Source: Polyangium sp. y55x31
Lineage (GTDB): Bacteria > Myxococcota_A > Polyangia > Polyangiales > Polyangiaceae
Assembly (NCBI RefSeq): GCF_029946505.1
Contig: NZ_JARZHG010000025.1
Span: 62,001-126,000 of the forward strand
Length of the DNA stretch: 64,000 nt
Direction: 5' to 3'
Shown here piece by piece: positions 25,471 through 34,492 of the stretch (position 1 is the first letter of the stretch; each line of letters begins with the position of its first letter). Both the position numbers and the translations under genes were made by a program. The notes beneath the pieces were generated by a model that was not told where the DNA came from, did not search any database, and saw only the letters and a program-made list of their open reading frames with translations.

Positions 25471-27573
25471 GTGGGAGGGATGCAGGCTACGTGGGGGAAA
25501 CGTTCGTCGCGGCTTTTCGGGGCGTTGGCCGTCGCGCTCGCGGGTTTGCTCACCTCCGCCGAAGGGAAGGCCGCTGACGAGGCGGCCTTCGAGCGGGACC
25601 TCGCCGAGCAGATCCAGAAGCTCGATCCCGAGGCGGCGAAGCTGTTTGCCGAGGCAAACGCGGCGCGCGAGCGGAATGATCTCGCGGGCGCGGCGGAGCT
25701 CTACGAGAAGGTGCGCGCGCAGGTGCCGAAGTTCTCGGCCGCGACGCGAAGGCTCTGCACGGTGAAGCTCCACCAGGGCGCGCGGGACGAGGCCGTCGCG
25801 CTCTGCCGCAAGGCGCTCGCGACCGAGGACGTGGCCGAGAACAAGGCCGCCCTGGCGCAGGCGCTCCTGATGCGGCCGCAAGGCGCGTCGCCGAACACGT
25901 CGGAGCAACGGGAAGCGTTCGAGCTCGCGAGCTCGGCCGCGGCGCGCAAACCCGACGACAAGTTCGCCCAGCTCCTGCTCTGTGAATCGGCGCTCCAGTA
26001 CAGCCGCTTCGATCAGCTCCGGAGCTGCTCGCGCGCGCTCGAGCGCATCGCCCCGACGTTCGCCCCGACGTACCTCTATGCATCGATGGTCGACGCATCC
26101 GAGGGCAAACTCGGCGAGGCCGTCGAGAAGCTCGAACGCGCGAAATCACTCGGCATCGACGACCAGACGTACACGTCGCTCAAGGGCCAGTACGAGGAGG
26201 CGATGCCGTTTTACGAGCGATACGGCACGACGCTGCTCTACGGCTTCCTCGGGTGGCTCGTGGGGCTCGCGGCGCTGCTCGGGCTCGGGGGTCTGCTCAG
26301 CAAGCTGACGCTGCGCGCGGCGACGGCCGTGCCGAAGTCGGCGGACGAAAACGCGACGGGCGCGGACAAATGGCTGCGGCGCATCTACGGCGTCGTGCTC
26401 TGGGCTTGCTGCGCCTACTACTACATCAGCCTTCCGATCGTGATGTCGCTCGTGCTCGTCGCGGGCGGCGGCATCATTTACGGCTTCGTCGCGATCGGGC
26501 GGATCCCCGTGAAGCTCGTGGCGATCGTCGCGATCTTCACGCTCGTGTCGCTCTGGGCGATGCTGAAGAGCATCTTCTTCCGGCCGAAGGAGAGCGAACC
26601 CGGCGACAAACTCGATCTCGCCGAGCACCCGAAGCTCCGCGCCGTGCTCGAAGAAGTCGCCGGACGCATCGGCACACGGCCCGTGGACAACGTGTACATG
26701 ACGCCGACGACGGAGGTCGGCGTCTTCGAGCGCGGCGGGCTCTTGCGGCAGCTCACGGGGCGCACGGAGCGATGCCTCGTGCTCGGCGCGGGCGTGCTCG
26801 ACGGCTTTTCGATCGGCGCGTTCAAGGCCGTCCTGGCGCACGAATACGGGCATTTCCACAACGAGGACACGGCCGGCGGCGGCTTCGCGCTGGCCGTGCG
26901 GCGGAGCGTGTTCACGATGGCGCTCTCGCTCGCGCAGGGCGGCGCCGCGGCCTGGTACAACCCGGCGTGGCTGTTCGTGAACGGGTTCCACAAGATCTTC
27001 CTGCGAATCTCGCAGGGCGCTTCGCGGTTGCAGGAGGTGCTCGCGGATCGATGGGCGGCGTTCGCGTACGGCGCGGAGGCGTTCACCGAGGGCCTCAAGC
27101 ACGTGATCGATCGATCGATCCGCTTCGACGTGCACACGCAGGTCGCGCTCTCGGAGGTGATCCAGGAGAAGCGCGCGCTCGCGAACCTCTACCGCTACCG
27201 CGTCCGCGGAAAAACCCCGGAAGAGGCCGAGATCGAGAAGGCGATCGACGAGGCGATCCACGCCGAGCCCTCGCCCTACGACAGCCACCCGAAGCCCGCG
27301 GATCGTTTCGCCTGGGTGAACGCGCTGCCGAAGCGCGCGATCGAGGTCTCGCCCGACGACACGCTGGAGGTCTGGGCGCTGTTCGAGAGCCGCGCGAAGC
27401 TCGAGAAGCAGATGACGCAGAAGATCCGCGAGGCCGTGGCGATGAACCACGGCGTGATCATCCCCGCGGGCAAACCGAAGGCGAAGAAGAAGGACGAGGC
27501 GGAAGAGGAGACGGACGAGGCGGAGGAGCAGGCCCCGGAGGCGGCGGGGGCCGGCGCGGGTTCGGGGGCGTAA
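25471..27573 (+). CDS. M48-family membrane metallopeptidase with N-terminal helical-repeat domain
   Basis: A 700-residue protein. The GTG at 25471 has a good AGGAGG 4 bp upstream; the ATG at 25480 is too close to its own GGGAGGG. A signal-like segment (about 14-33) is followed by TPR-like helices (about 40-240). Membrane helices lie at about 253-275 and as a block at about 305-370. The peptidase domain has the zinc motif HEYGH at 457-461. The C-terminus after about 665 is Lys/Glu/Ala-rich. HtpX-like quality control of membrane proteins is a possible role. The stop codon lies inside a palindromic hairpin (27563-27599). Confidence 0.85.
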   Translation: MGGMQATWGKRSSRLFGALAVALAGLLTSAEGKAADEAAFERDLAEQIQKLDPEAAKLFAEANAARERNDLAGAAELYEKVRAQVPKFSAATRRLCTVKLHQGARDEAVALCRKALATEDVAENKAALAQALLMRPQGASPNTSEQREAFELASSAAARKPDDKFAQLLLCESALQYSRFDQLRSCSRALERIAPTFAPTYLYASMVDASEGKLGEAVEKLERAKSLGIDDQTYTSLKGQYEEAMPFYERYGTTLLYGFLGWLVGLAALLGLGGLLSKLTLRAATAVPKSADENATGADKWLRRIYGVVLWACCAYYYISLPIVMSLVLVAGGGIIYGFVAIGRIPVKLVAIVAIFTLVSLWAMLKSIFFRPKESEPGDKLDLAEHPKLRAVLEEVAGRIGTRPVDNVYMTPTTEVGVFERGGLLRQLTGRTERCLVLGAGVLDGFSIGAFKAVLAHEYGHFHNEDTAGGGFALAVRRSVFTMALSLAQGGAAAWYNPAWLFVNGFHKIFLRISQGASRLQEVLADRWAAFAYGAEAFTEGLKHVIDRSIRFDVHTQVALSEVIQEKRALANLYRYRVRGKTPEEAEIEKAIDEAIHAEPSPYDSHPKPADRFAWVNALPKRAIEVSPDDTLEVWALFESRAKLEKQMTQKIREAVAMNHGVIIPAGKPKAKKKDEAEEETDEAEEQAPEAAGAGAGSGA

Positions 27574-27599
27574 CTCGGCTCGTCCGAGCGCAGCCCCCG
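27563..27599. terminator. Palindromic hairpin spanning the M48 stop codon, between convergent genes
   Basis: CGGGGGC (27563-27569) pairs with GCCCCCG (27593-27599), and CTCGG (27574-27578) with CCGAG (27584-27588). The TAA stop (27571-27573) lies in the internal loop. Bases 27574-27594 are the reverse complement of 11619-11639. It probably serves as a terminator for both convergent transcripts and belongs to the window's palindromic repeat family. Confidence 0.6.
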
Positions 27600-27609
27600 A
27601 GCGTAAAAC

Positions 27610-29085
27610 TCACGCCATTTCGAGGAAGAGCCGATCCGGGTTCTCGAGGTACCCGATGATCTCGTAGGCGAACGCCGCGCCGATGTGGCCGTCGATGATG
27701 CGGTGGTCGAAGGACAAACTCAGCAGCATCACGTCGCCGATCACGATCTGACCGTCGCGCACCACCGGCTTCTGCTTCATCTGGTGGATGCCGAGGATCG
27801 CGACCTCGGGGAAGTTCAGGATCGGCGTCGCGAAGAGGCCGCCCTGCGCTCCGAGCGAGGTGATCGTGAACGTGGAGCCGCCGAGATCCTCGGCCCGGAC
27901 CTTGCCGGCCTTCGTGTCGTCGCCGAGGCGCTGGATGTCCTTGGCGATGTCGAGGATGCTCTTCCGATCGGCGCGACGCACGACCGGCACCATGAGGCCC
28001 GCCTCGGTGGCGGACGCGATGCCGATGTCGTAGTAGCGGCGCTGCACGATCTCCTGCGTGGTCTCGTCGAAGGCGCTGTTCAGCGAGGGGTGCTTCTTCA
28101 GCGCCGCGACGACGGCCTTCACGAAGAACGGCAAGAACGTGAGTTTTACGCCGGCCTTGTCCGCCGCGGGCTTGAGGCGCGCGCGGAGCTCCTTCAGCGC
28201 CGTGACGTCGCACTCCTCGACGAACGTGAAGTGCGCCGCGGTGTGCTTCGAGCGGGCCATCTGGTCGAAGATCCGCTTGCGCACGCCACGCAGCGGCGTC
28301 CGCTCTTCCAGCGACTCCTCGCCGGCCGGAGGCGGCGGGACCCGCACGGGCGCGGGGGCCTTCGCCGTGACGGGCGCAGGCGCCGCCGCGGGCTGCGCCT
28401 CGACGACCGGCGCAGCCTTGGGCGCGGGCGCCGTCGGGAGCGACTCGGGCACGTGCGCGGTCACGGCCGTGTGCATCGCGAGAGGCACCGGCGTGGACGC
28501 CGCGCTCGCGCCGCGAACATCGTCCTTCGTGACCCGACCGCTCGGGCCCGTGGGCGTGACCCGACGCAGATCCACGCCGAGATCCCGCGCGAGCTTGCGC
28601 GTGGCCGGCGTGGCGAGGGGTTTGTCGTTGTAGTACGCGGCCACGGGCGCGGCCGTGATACCGTTCGTCGTATGCGAGGATCCGAGCGGCATGAGGTTCA
28701 TGCCGGGCAGGTCCTCCTTGATGTCACCGACCGCGGTCGCGGCCGGGCCATCACTCTTCGCGGCCTTCGGCGTGCTCGCGGCCGTCGGCTCGGCCGCCGC
28801 GGCGGGCGCGAGCGTGCTCGCAGTCGTAGCCGCGGGTTTGTCGCCGTCGAGATCGAACACGACGAGCACCGAGTGCACGGCGACGATCTGGCCCTCCTTG
28901 GCGCGCGTCTCCAGGATCTTGCCGGCTTTCGGCGCGGTGATCGTGACGGTCGCCTTGTCCGTCATCACCTCGACCATCGGCTGGTCTTCCTTGACGACGT
29001 CGCCCGGCGCGACGAGCCACTTGACGATCTCGCCTTCGGTGACGCCTTCGCCGATGTCGGGCAGCTTGAACTCGAAGCTTGCCAT
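27610..29085 (-). CDS. bkdB: 2-oxoacid dehydrogenase E2, dihydrolipoyl acyltransferase
   Basis: A 491-residue E2 core protein. An N-terminal lipoyl domain (1-80) has the lipoylated K44 in TDKAT. A long Ala/Pro linker leads to the peripheral subunit-binding domain (about 157-192), then a second linker and the acyltransferase domain (about 260-491) with catalytic H461 and D465-G466 in DHRIIDG. With E1alpha and E1beta upstream it forms a complex that converts 2-oxoacids to acyl-CoA. The split E1 and single lipoyl domain favour the branched-chain complex, which makes iso-fatty-acid primers important in myxobacteria. No E3 gene is in the window. Confidence 0.88.
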   Translation of the reverse strand: MASFEFKLPDIGEGVTEGEIVKWLVAPGDVVKEDQPMVEVMTDKATVTITAPKAGKILETRAKEGQIVAVHSVLVVFDLDGDKPAATTASTLAPAAAAEPTAASTPKAAKSDGPAATAVGDIKEDLPGMNLMPLGSSHTTNGITAAPVAAYYNDKPLATPATRKLARDLGVDLRRVTPTGPSGRVTKDDVRGASAASTPVPLAMHTAVTAHVPESLPTAPAPKAAPVVEAQPAAAPAPVTAKAPAPVRVPPPPAGEESLEERTPLRGVRKRIFDQMARSKHTAAHFTFVEECDVTALKELRARLKPAADKAGVKLTFLPFFVKAVVAALKKHPSLNSAFDETTQEIVQRRYYDIGIASATEAGLMVPVVRRADRKSILDIAKDIQRLGDDTKAGKVRAEDLGGSTFTITSLGAQGGLFATPILNFPEVAILGIHQMKQKPVVRDGQIVIGDVMLLSLSFDHRIIDGHIGAAFAYEIIGYLENPDRLFLEMA

Positions 29086-29086
29086 C

Positions 29087-30061
29087 TCAGTACCTCGCGG
29101 TCTCGATGATCGCCGGCAGGATGCGGTGGGAGAGCGGCAGGTACTCCATCTCGAGCGTGTACGGGAACGGCGTGTCGAAGCCGGTCACGCGCTTCGGCGG
29201 CGCCTCGAGGTGGAGGAAGGCCTTCTCGTTGATGAGCGCGACGATCTCGCCGCCGAGCCCGCAGCTCTTCGGCGCCTCGTGCACCACGACCACGCGGCCC
29301 GTCTTCTTCACCGACGTGATGATCGTGTCGATGTCGAGCGGCCAGAGCGTGCGCAGGTCGATGATCTCGCAGTCGATGCCCTGCGCCGCCGCCTGGTTCG
29401 CCGCGTCGAGCGCCTCGTAGAGCATCGCGCCCCAGACGACGATCGTCACGTGCTGCCCCTTGCGCACGACGCTGGCCTTGCCGAGCGGGACCGTGTGATC
29501 GCCCTCGGGGACCTCGCCCTTCGCCGCGCGGTAGATGCGCTTCGGCTCGAAGAAGAGGACCGGATCCGGGTCGCGGATCGAGGCGAGGAGCAAGCCCTTC
29601 GCGTCCGCCGGGTTCGAGGGACAAACCACCTTGAGGCCCGCGACGTGGATGAACTGCGCCTCGGGCGACTGCGAGTGGTAATGACCGCCGCGAATGCCGC
29701 CGCCCGTGGGCGTGCGGATGACGAGCTTCGCCGGATACTCGCCGCCCGAGCGATAGCGGTACTTCGCCAGCTCGGAGACGATCTGATCGTACGCGGGGAA
29801 GATGAAGTCGGAGAACTGGATCTCGGGGACCGGGACCAGGCCGTAGAGGGCCATGCCGATCGCCGTGCCGATGATGCCACCCTCGGACAGCGGGGTGTCG
29901 ATCACGCGGTCGTCGCCGAACTCGTCGAAGAGGCCCTGCGTGACGCGGAAGACGCCGCCGACCTTGCCGACGTCCTCGCCGAGCACGACGACGCGGCTGT
30001 CGCGCCGCATCTCGTGGCGGAGGGCGTCGTTGATGGCCTGGACCATGTTCATCTGAGGCAT
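29087..30061 (-). CDS. bkdA2: 2-oxoacid (branched-chain) dehydrogenase E1 component, beta subunit
   Basis: A 324-residue transketolase-like E1beta. Typical blocks are MVQAINDALRHEMRRD, VLGEDVGKVGGVFRVT, DTPLSEGGIIGTAIGMA, EIQFSDFIFPAYDQI and RTPTGGGIRGGHYHSQS. The last His residues fit the E1beta site used with lipoyl substrates. It pairs with the alpha subunit to bind thiamine diphosphate. Its stop lies 1 bp before the E2 start, and E1alpha ends 51 bp upstream, so the three genes form one operon in the order alpha, beta, E2. Confidence 0.92.
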   Translation of the reverse strand: MPQMNMVQAINDALRHEMRRDSRVVVLGEDVGKVGGVFRVTQGLFDEFGDDRVIDTPLSEGGIIGTAIGMALYGLVPVPEIQFSDFIFPAYDQIVSELAKYRYRSGGEYPAKLVIRTPTGGGIRGGHYHSQSPEAQFIHVAGLKVVCPSNPADAKGLLLASIRDPDPVLFFEPKRIYRAAKGEVPEGDHTVPLGKASVVRKGQHVTIVVWGAMLYEALDAANQAAAQGIDCEIIDLRTLWPLDIDTIITSVKKTGRVVVVHEAPKSCGLGGEIVALINEKAFLHLEAPPKRVTGFDTPFPYTLEMEYLPLSHRILPAIIETARY

Positions 30062-30112
30062 CGTGCTATCTCTCCGTGACCTTCTCGAAAGGAGGGCGGG
30101 TTTCCCCGAGGA

Positions 30113-31306
30113 TCAGTGGCCGTGCCCCTTGGCGCGCGGGCCGCGCAGAAGCTCGTCCCGCTGCTCTTGCAGGTGCCAGGGCAGCTCGCCGTAGACGTCT
30201 TCGAAGAGCGACTCGAGCGGGGGCGCCTGGGTCTTCTCGGCGACCGCGATCGCAGCCTTGAGCTCGGCGTCGAGCTCGGTCTCGAGCTCCTTGTCCTGCG
30301 CGTCGGTCCAGCCAATCGTGCGCTCGATGTGCCGACGCAGGCGCGGGATCGGGTCGAGGCGGCGCCAGGAATCCAGGCCGGCCTCGGGCCGGTACGCCTT
30401 CGGATCGTCGCTCGTCGAGTGGCCTTCGAGGCGGTACGTGAGCGCCTCGATGATCGTCGGCCCCTCGCCCCGCACAGCGCGGGCGACCGCGTCGCGCGTC
30501 ACCTTGACGACGGCGAAGAGGTCGTTGCCGTCGCAACGAACGCCGGGGACGCCGTAGGCGATGCCCTTCTGCGCGAAGGTGTCGCTCGCGGTCTGCCGCT
30601 CGGTCGGCACGCTGATGGCCCAGCCGTTGTTGCGGCAGAAGAAGACCGTCGGGGTCTTGAAGACGCCCGCGAAGTTCATGCCGTTGTGGAACTCGTTCGA
30701 GCTCGTCGCGCCGTCGCCGAAGTACACGAGGACCGCCGCGTCCTCCTTGCGGATCTTCGCGGCCCAGGCGAACCCGACGGCCTGCGTGATCTGGGTGCCG
30801 ATCGGCGAGCTCACCGAGCCGAACTTGCCGCTCTTCCACGTGTAGTGGTCCGGCATCTGGCGACCCTTCACGGGATCGTTCGCGTTGCCGAACATGTTGT
30901 CGACGTACCGCTGGAGCGGCATCCCACGCCAGAGCGCCGCGGCAAACTCGCGGTAGCACGGGAAGATCCAGTCGTTCTGCCGCATGGCGAAGGCGCTGCC
31001 GAGGATGCTCGCCTCCTCGCCCTTGCAGCCGATGTGGAAGCCGATGCGCCCCTGCCGCTGCAGGAGGACGAGGCGCTCGTCGAGCAAGCGCGCGCGCACC
31101 ATCGCGCGGTAGAGGGTGAGCACCTCGTCGCTGCGAAGACCAGGATCGTTCGTCGGATCGAGAGTGCCGTCGTCGCGGAGAACACGCACGACGTCAGGCG
31201 CATGCGCGTCGAGCGGATGCCGCGCGACCGGGTGGGCGGAGCCTTCCATGCTGCCCCCCGAGGCAGTGGAGGCGAGGCTCGATGCGGGTTGGGTGGCAGT
31301 GCTCAT
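30113..31306 (-). CDS. bkdA1: 2-oxoacid (branched-chain) dehydrogenase E1 component, alpha subunit
   Basis: A 397-residue E1alpha. The thiamine-diphosphate motif runs from GDGA (197-200) to NN (226-227), the expected spacing. Blocks RARLLDERLVLLQRQGRIGF, GCKGEEASILGSAFAM and RLEGHSTSDDP match branched-chain E1alpha more than the pyruvate-specific type. The N-terminal 30 residues are Ser/Thr-rich and non-conserved. It is the first gene of the bkd operon; a 203-bp upstream gap holds a perfect 14-bp palindrome (31449-31462). Confidence 0.9.
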   Translation of the reverse strand: MSTATQPASSLASTASGGSMEGSAHPVARHPLDAHAPDVVRVLRDDGTLDPTNDPGLRSDEVLTLYRAMVRARLLDERLVLLQRQGRIGFHIGCKGEEASILGSAFAMRQNDWIFPCYREFAAALWRGMPLQRYVDNMFGNANDPVKGRQMPDHYTWKSGKFGSVSSPIGTQITQAVGFAWAAKIRKEDAAVLVYFGDGATSSNEFHNGMNFAGVFKTPTVFFCRNNGWAISVPTERQTASDTFAQKGIAYGVPGVRCDGNDLFAVVKVTRDAVARAVRGEGPTIIEALTYRLEGHSTSDDPKAYRPEAGLDSWRRLDPIPRLRRHIERTIGWTDAQDKELETELDAELKAAIAVAEKTQAPPLESLFEDVYGELPWHLQEQRDELLRGPRAKGHGH

Positions 31307-31448
31307 GATGGCGCCCGGACCGTAGTCAAAGGGCGACAGAATGGCCAGTGGACAAGCGACGATCTCGGCATTTTACAACACGCCGCGTCGTGATTGCTGC
31401 ATCTGCGAAAAAGCCCCAGAACGGCCGGCAATCATTGCGCGAATTCGT

Positions 31449-31462
31449 GCTGCACGTGCAGC
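31449..31462 (-). promoter_or_regulatory. Perfect 14-bp palindrome upstream of the bkd operon
   Basis: GCTGCACGTGCAGC is perfectly self-complementary. It lies 143-156 bp upstream of the E1alpha start and 48 bp beyond the stop of the TerB-like gene. Position suits an operator for bkd or a 3' end for the gene upstream. Confidence 0.35.
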
Positions 31463-31509
31463 ATGACGGACACGCACGAGAGCATGCGTGCGCGTCCGAA
31501 CGTCACGCT

Positions 31510-32082
31510 TCAGACGGTGCCGAGCGCGTCGCAGGCTTCCGCGATCGCAGCGTCGACCGCCGCCGCGCCGAGCGTGAAGCGCTGCGCGATCCGATCGAGG
31601 AGCGCACGCTCACCAGGTCGAATGCCGCCCGACGCGCGCGCCATGATCGCGGCGATGCGCAGGACCTCACGCTGATGATCGCGATGCGTGATCATCTGCG
31701 CGATGTGCGCGACGCGCTCGTCTTCGCTCTCGCGCTGCTGCGCGGAGGCGAGCTCGCCGAAGAGGGCCTCGATCTGCTCGGCCGAGACCTTGCCATCGCA
31801 GCCGATGCCGATGATCGCGCGCAGCACGGCGTCCTCGGTCGACGAGAGCGGGCCATCGGAGGTGGCCACGAGGTACGCGCTCTCGACGGTGCCCTCGAAG
31901 AGCGCAGCCGCCGCAGGATCGAATCCGGAAGGGGCCGTGGCCTCGTCCCCGATGGGGGCGCTCTGCGCGAGGCGCGCCGCCTGCGCCAGGATCGAGTGCT
32001 GCACGCCGCGCGGGGCGTTCGGCCCAGGCCGTGCGATGCACTGCGTGACGCGCTCGATGAACTTCTCGTCAGGGGAGCTCAT
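31510..32082 (-). CDS. TerB-like (tellurite-resistance-type) helical protein
   Basis: A 190-residue soluble, mainly helical protein. Residues about 75-185 match the general TerB layout: an Asp-rich turn (ATSDGPLSSTEDAVL, GCDGKVSAEQIEAL) repeated in two halves, then VLRIAAIMARASGGIRPGERALLDRIAQRF. TerB domains in other proteins bind metal and sit in stress complexes. The start is ATG 32082. It lies between lipA (upstream) and bkdA1 (downstream), all on the minus strand. A role in tellurite resistance should not be assumed. Confidence 0.65.
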   Translation of the reverse strand: MSSPDEKFIERVTQCIARPGPNAPRGVQHSILAQAARLAQSAPIGDEATAPSGFDPAAAALFEGTVESAYLVATSDGPLSSTEDAVLRAIIGIGCDGKVSAEQIEALFGELASAQQRESEDERVAHIAQMITHRDHQREVLRIAAIMARASGGIRPGERALLDRIAQRFTLGAAAVDAAIAEACDALGTV

Positions 32083-32151
32083 GCCAGGGTCCTTCCCTCG
32101 ACGCCCCTTTTCACACACTCCGGGCGAAACGCCAAGCCCCGCGCTCGGACG

Positions 32152-33240
32152 TCACCGACGTACGAGCGACGCGGCCGGGACGAGGCCCGCTGCCTCACTC
32201 CTGGCGCTGATCGACGCTCCCAGCGGAACCTCGACGCTCGAAGGAGAGCCGAGCTCCAAGGCGACCCGCGCAGCCTCCCGACGCGCGACATCGAGCCGCG
32301 CATCGAGCTCGGCCTGCACGTCGCCGCCCTCACCGCCCTTGCCCCGCAAGAGGCTGCGCAGGAACACCTCGGCGGCGCGGTAGCTCGACCGAACGAGCGG
32401 GCCGGACGCGGCGTAGAGGAAGCCCATCGCGAGGGCTTCTTCCTCGTACCGCGCGAAGGTCTCCGGCGGGACGAAGCGCAGGACCTCGTGGTGCTTGGGC
32501 GTGGGCCGGAGGTACTGGCCGATGGTGACGACGTCGACACCGACGCCGCGGAGATCACGCATGGTCTCGACGACCTCGTCGTCCGTCTCGCCGACGCCGA
32601 CCATGATGGAGCTCTTCGTGAGTTGCCCCTCGATCCCCTGCGCCCGCGCGCGCGCCTTGGCCCGCTCGAGCACGGCGAGGGACTGGTCGTAGCTCGATCG
32701 GACGTCACGCACGGTACGCGTGAGGCGGCGGATGGTCTCGACGTTGTGCGCGAAGACGTCGGGCCGGGCGTCGACGACGGTGTCGACGGCCGAGAGATGA
32801 CCGCAAAAATCTCCGACGAGGGTCTCGACGAGGATGTCGGGGCGAAGCGACTTCAAGCGCTGGACGGTGCGTCCGACGTGCTCGGCGCCGCCGTCGAGGA
32901 GGTCGTCGCGGTTGACCATGGTCATGACGACGTACTGGAGATCGAGCCGGGCGATCGCGCGCGCGACGTGCTCGGGCTCGCGGGTGTCGACAGCTCCGCG
33001 CGGGTTGCCGGTGGTGACGGCGCAGAAGCGGCAGCCGCGGGTGCAAACGTCGCCGAGGAGCATCACCGTCGCCGTGCCCTCGCGCCAGCACTCGCCCACG
33101 TTGGGGCAACGCGCCTCCTCGCAAACGGTGTGGAGATCGAGCTCGCGGAAGGTCTGCTTGAGGTGATGGTACGTGTCGCCGCCAGGCGCGCGGACTTTGA
33201 GCCAGGGGGGCTTGGGGGCGAAGCGGGAAGCGGCGGTCAT
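32152..33240 (-). CDS. lipA: Lipoyl synthase (radical SAM)
   Basis: A 362-residue radical-SAM enzyme inserting two sulfurs into protein-bound octanoyl groups. The auxiliary-cluster cysteines C40, C45, C51 (CEEARC...GEC) and the radical-SAM cysteines C66, C70, C73 (CTRGCRFC) are all present. The C-terminal RSSY motif is in VRSSYRAAE. About 50 extra residues at the C-terminus follow the conserved end and are Glu/Ala-rich. ATG 33240 starts just before KPPWLK, the family N-terminus. It lies upstream of the bkd genes whose E2 needs lipoate; lipB is not in the window. Confidence 0.94.
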   Translation of the reverse strand: MTAASRFAPKPPWLKVRAPGGDTYHHLKQTFRELDLHTVCEEARCPNVGECWREGTATVMLLGDVCTRGCRFCAVTTGNPRGAVDTREPEHVARAIARLDLQYVVMTMVNRDDLLDGGAEHVGRTVQRLKSLRPDILVETLVGDFCGHLSAVDTVVDARPDVFAHNVETIRRLTRTVRDVRSSYDQSLAVLERAKARARAQGIEGQLTKSSIMVGVGETDDEVVETMRDLRGVGVDVVTIGQYLRPTPKHHEVLRFVPPETFARYEEEALAMGFLYAASGPLVRSSYRAAEVFLRSLLRGKGGEGGDVQAELDARLDVARREAARVALELGSPSSVEVPLGASISARSEAAGLVPAASLVRR

Positions 33241-33304
33241 GGATTCCGTTCTGGAGCCGAGGAGAGGCGGGGGCAAGGGACTCGCGCGGAGGGCGAGCGT
33301 GCAG

Positions 33305-34414
33305 TCATGCAGGGCTGCGCCGAACGCGGGCGCGGGTCTTCGCCACACGCGGGGAGGAGGACGAGGGGCGCGAAGACGAGGGGCGCGAGGACGGCGCCGC
33401 ACGGCGAACCTCGCCGAACACCTCATCCAGGGTCTCGGCCGTGAGCAGGCGGACGCCCCAGCGGCTGAGCGTGGCCTCGTCCGCCTCGGCGATCCTCGCG
33501 CGGGCGGAGGCCGGCAGGGCGCCGAACCGCACCGTGAGGAGCTTCCGCAAGAGCCGCGCCTGCCCTTCCGTGCGGCCCTCGACGCGCCCCTCCATACGCC
33601 CCCGCGCCTCGACCTTGTCCAGCCAGGTGATGATCACGTCTCGCACCTCCGGCCCTGTCGCACTCTCCAGGATCTCGCCGACCCGCTCCGCACCGATGCG
33701 CTGGTGCGTAGCTGCAAGATACCGCAGCAGCACTCCGAGCGCAGCAAGGCCGTCCTTGGCCAGCAGCACCTCGTCGAGCGCCTGCCCGATCCGCTCGATC
33801 TCCCGCTCGAACCGAGCGTCGTCACCCGCCACGGACAGACACCACAGCACGACCTGACCGAGCGCCGTGAGCGCACGCTCCACGAGATCCCCCGCGCGCC
33901 CACCGCCGAGGTCGATCAGCCGGAGCTCGAACTGGGGGACGAACGGCAGGAGGACAGGACGAACCGACGCGTCCATCGGCACGAGATCCTGGAACGCCGT
34001 CGCCGCCATCCAGCCCGCCTCGCTGTGATGCACGACGATGGGGATGATCGGCGGGAGCTCCTTCAACGAGGGTTCGTCGCGGACGAGCTGTTCCCAGAGG
34101 CGAAACATGTAGACGACCATGCGAAAGACCATGAGCGGCTCGACGTCGCGCTGCTGCTCGACGAGGGCGTGAAAGTAGACGGTTTTCTCGCGGATGCGCG
34201 CCGAAAACACGAGGTCGCCGTGGCGATGCCGGAGCGCGCGGTCGACGAAGCTGCCCTGTTCGAGGCGCAGGGTGCCCCAGTCGATCGCAGCCGAGAGCGC
34301 CTTCGGCAGCGCAGCCCGGAGCAAGCCGACGGCGTGCTCGCGCTGGGAAAACGCCCACTTGAAGAACGCGTCGTGCGGCTGCGGAAGACGATCCCGACGG
34401 CGCGGCTCGGTCAT
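33305..34414 (-). CDS. Rpn/YhgA-type PD-(D/E)XK nuclease (transposase-like)
   Basis: A 369-residue protein of the Rpn (PDDEXK transposase-like) family. The start PHDAFFKWAFS is diagnostic. Likely nuclease residues are D67 (GDLVF) and E86-Q88 (LVEQQ). The middle has the family blocks PIIPIVVHH and FELRLIDL. The C-terminal part (about 285-340) resembles DUF4351 (LLRKLLTVRFG, RWGVRLLTAETLDEVF). The tail is a Ser/Arg-rich low-complexity stretch. Known Rpn proteins are recombination-promoting nucleases. The family occurs in many copies per genome; its presence here need not mark a mobile element. Confidence 0.82.
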   Translation of the reverse strand: MTEPRRRDRLPQPHDAFFKWAFSQREHAVGLLRAALPKALSAAIDWGTLRLEQGSFVDRALRHRHGDLVFSARIREKTVYFHALVEQQRDVEPLMVFRMVVYMFRLWEQLVRDEPSLKELPPIIPIVVHHSEAGWMAATAFQDLVPMDASVRPVLLPFVPQFELRLIDLGGGRAGDLVERALTALGQVVLWCLSVAGDDARFEREIERIGQALDEVLLAKDGLAALGVLLRYLAATHQRIGAERVGEILESATGPEVRDVIITWLDKVEARGRMEGRVEGRTEGQARLLRKLLTVRFGALPASARARIAEADEATLSRWGVRLLTAETLDEVFGEVRRAAPSSRPSSSRPSSSSPRVAKTRARVRRSPA

Positions 34415-34492
34415 GGCCGGACGTTTGTCCAGGGAGCCCCGGGGAGAACAAGTTTTACGAGATGGAACCCGGGCAAACCCGGACGAAAAGGC

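Noticed and set aside
33207-33240. A further palindromic repeat copy at the lipA start (cttgggggcg)
   Set aside because: The word encodes the conserved KPPWLK of LipA and has no matching opposite arm.
33305-34414. A mobile element around the Rpn-type gene
   Set aside because: No terminal repeats, target-site duplications or other transposition genes flank it; the family is often a resident multi-copy gene.
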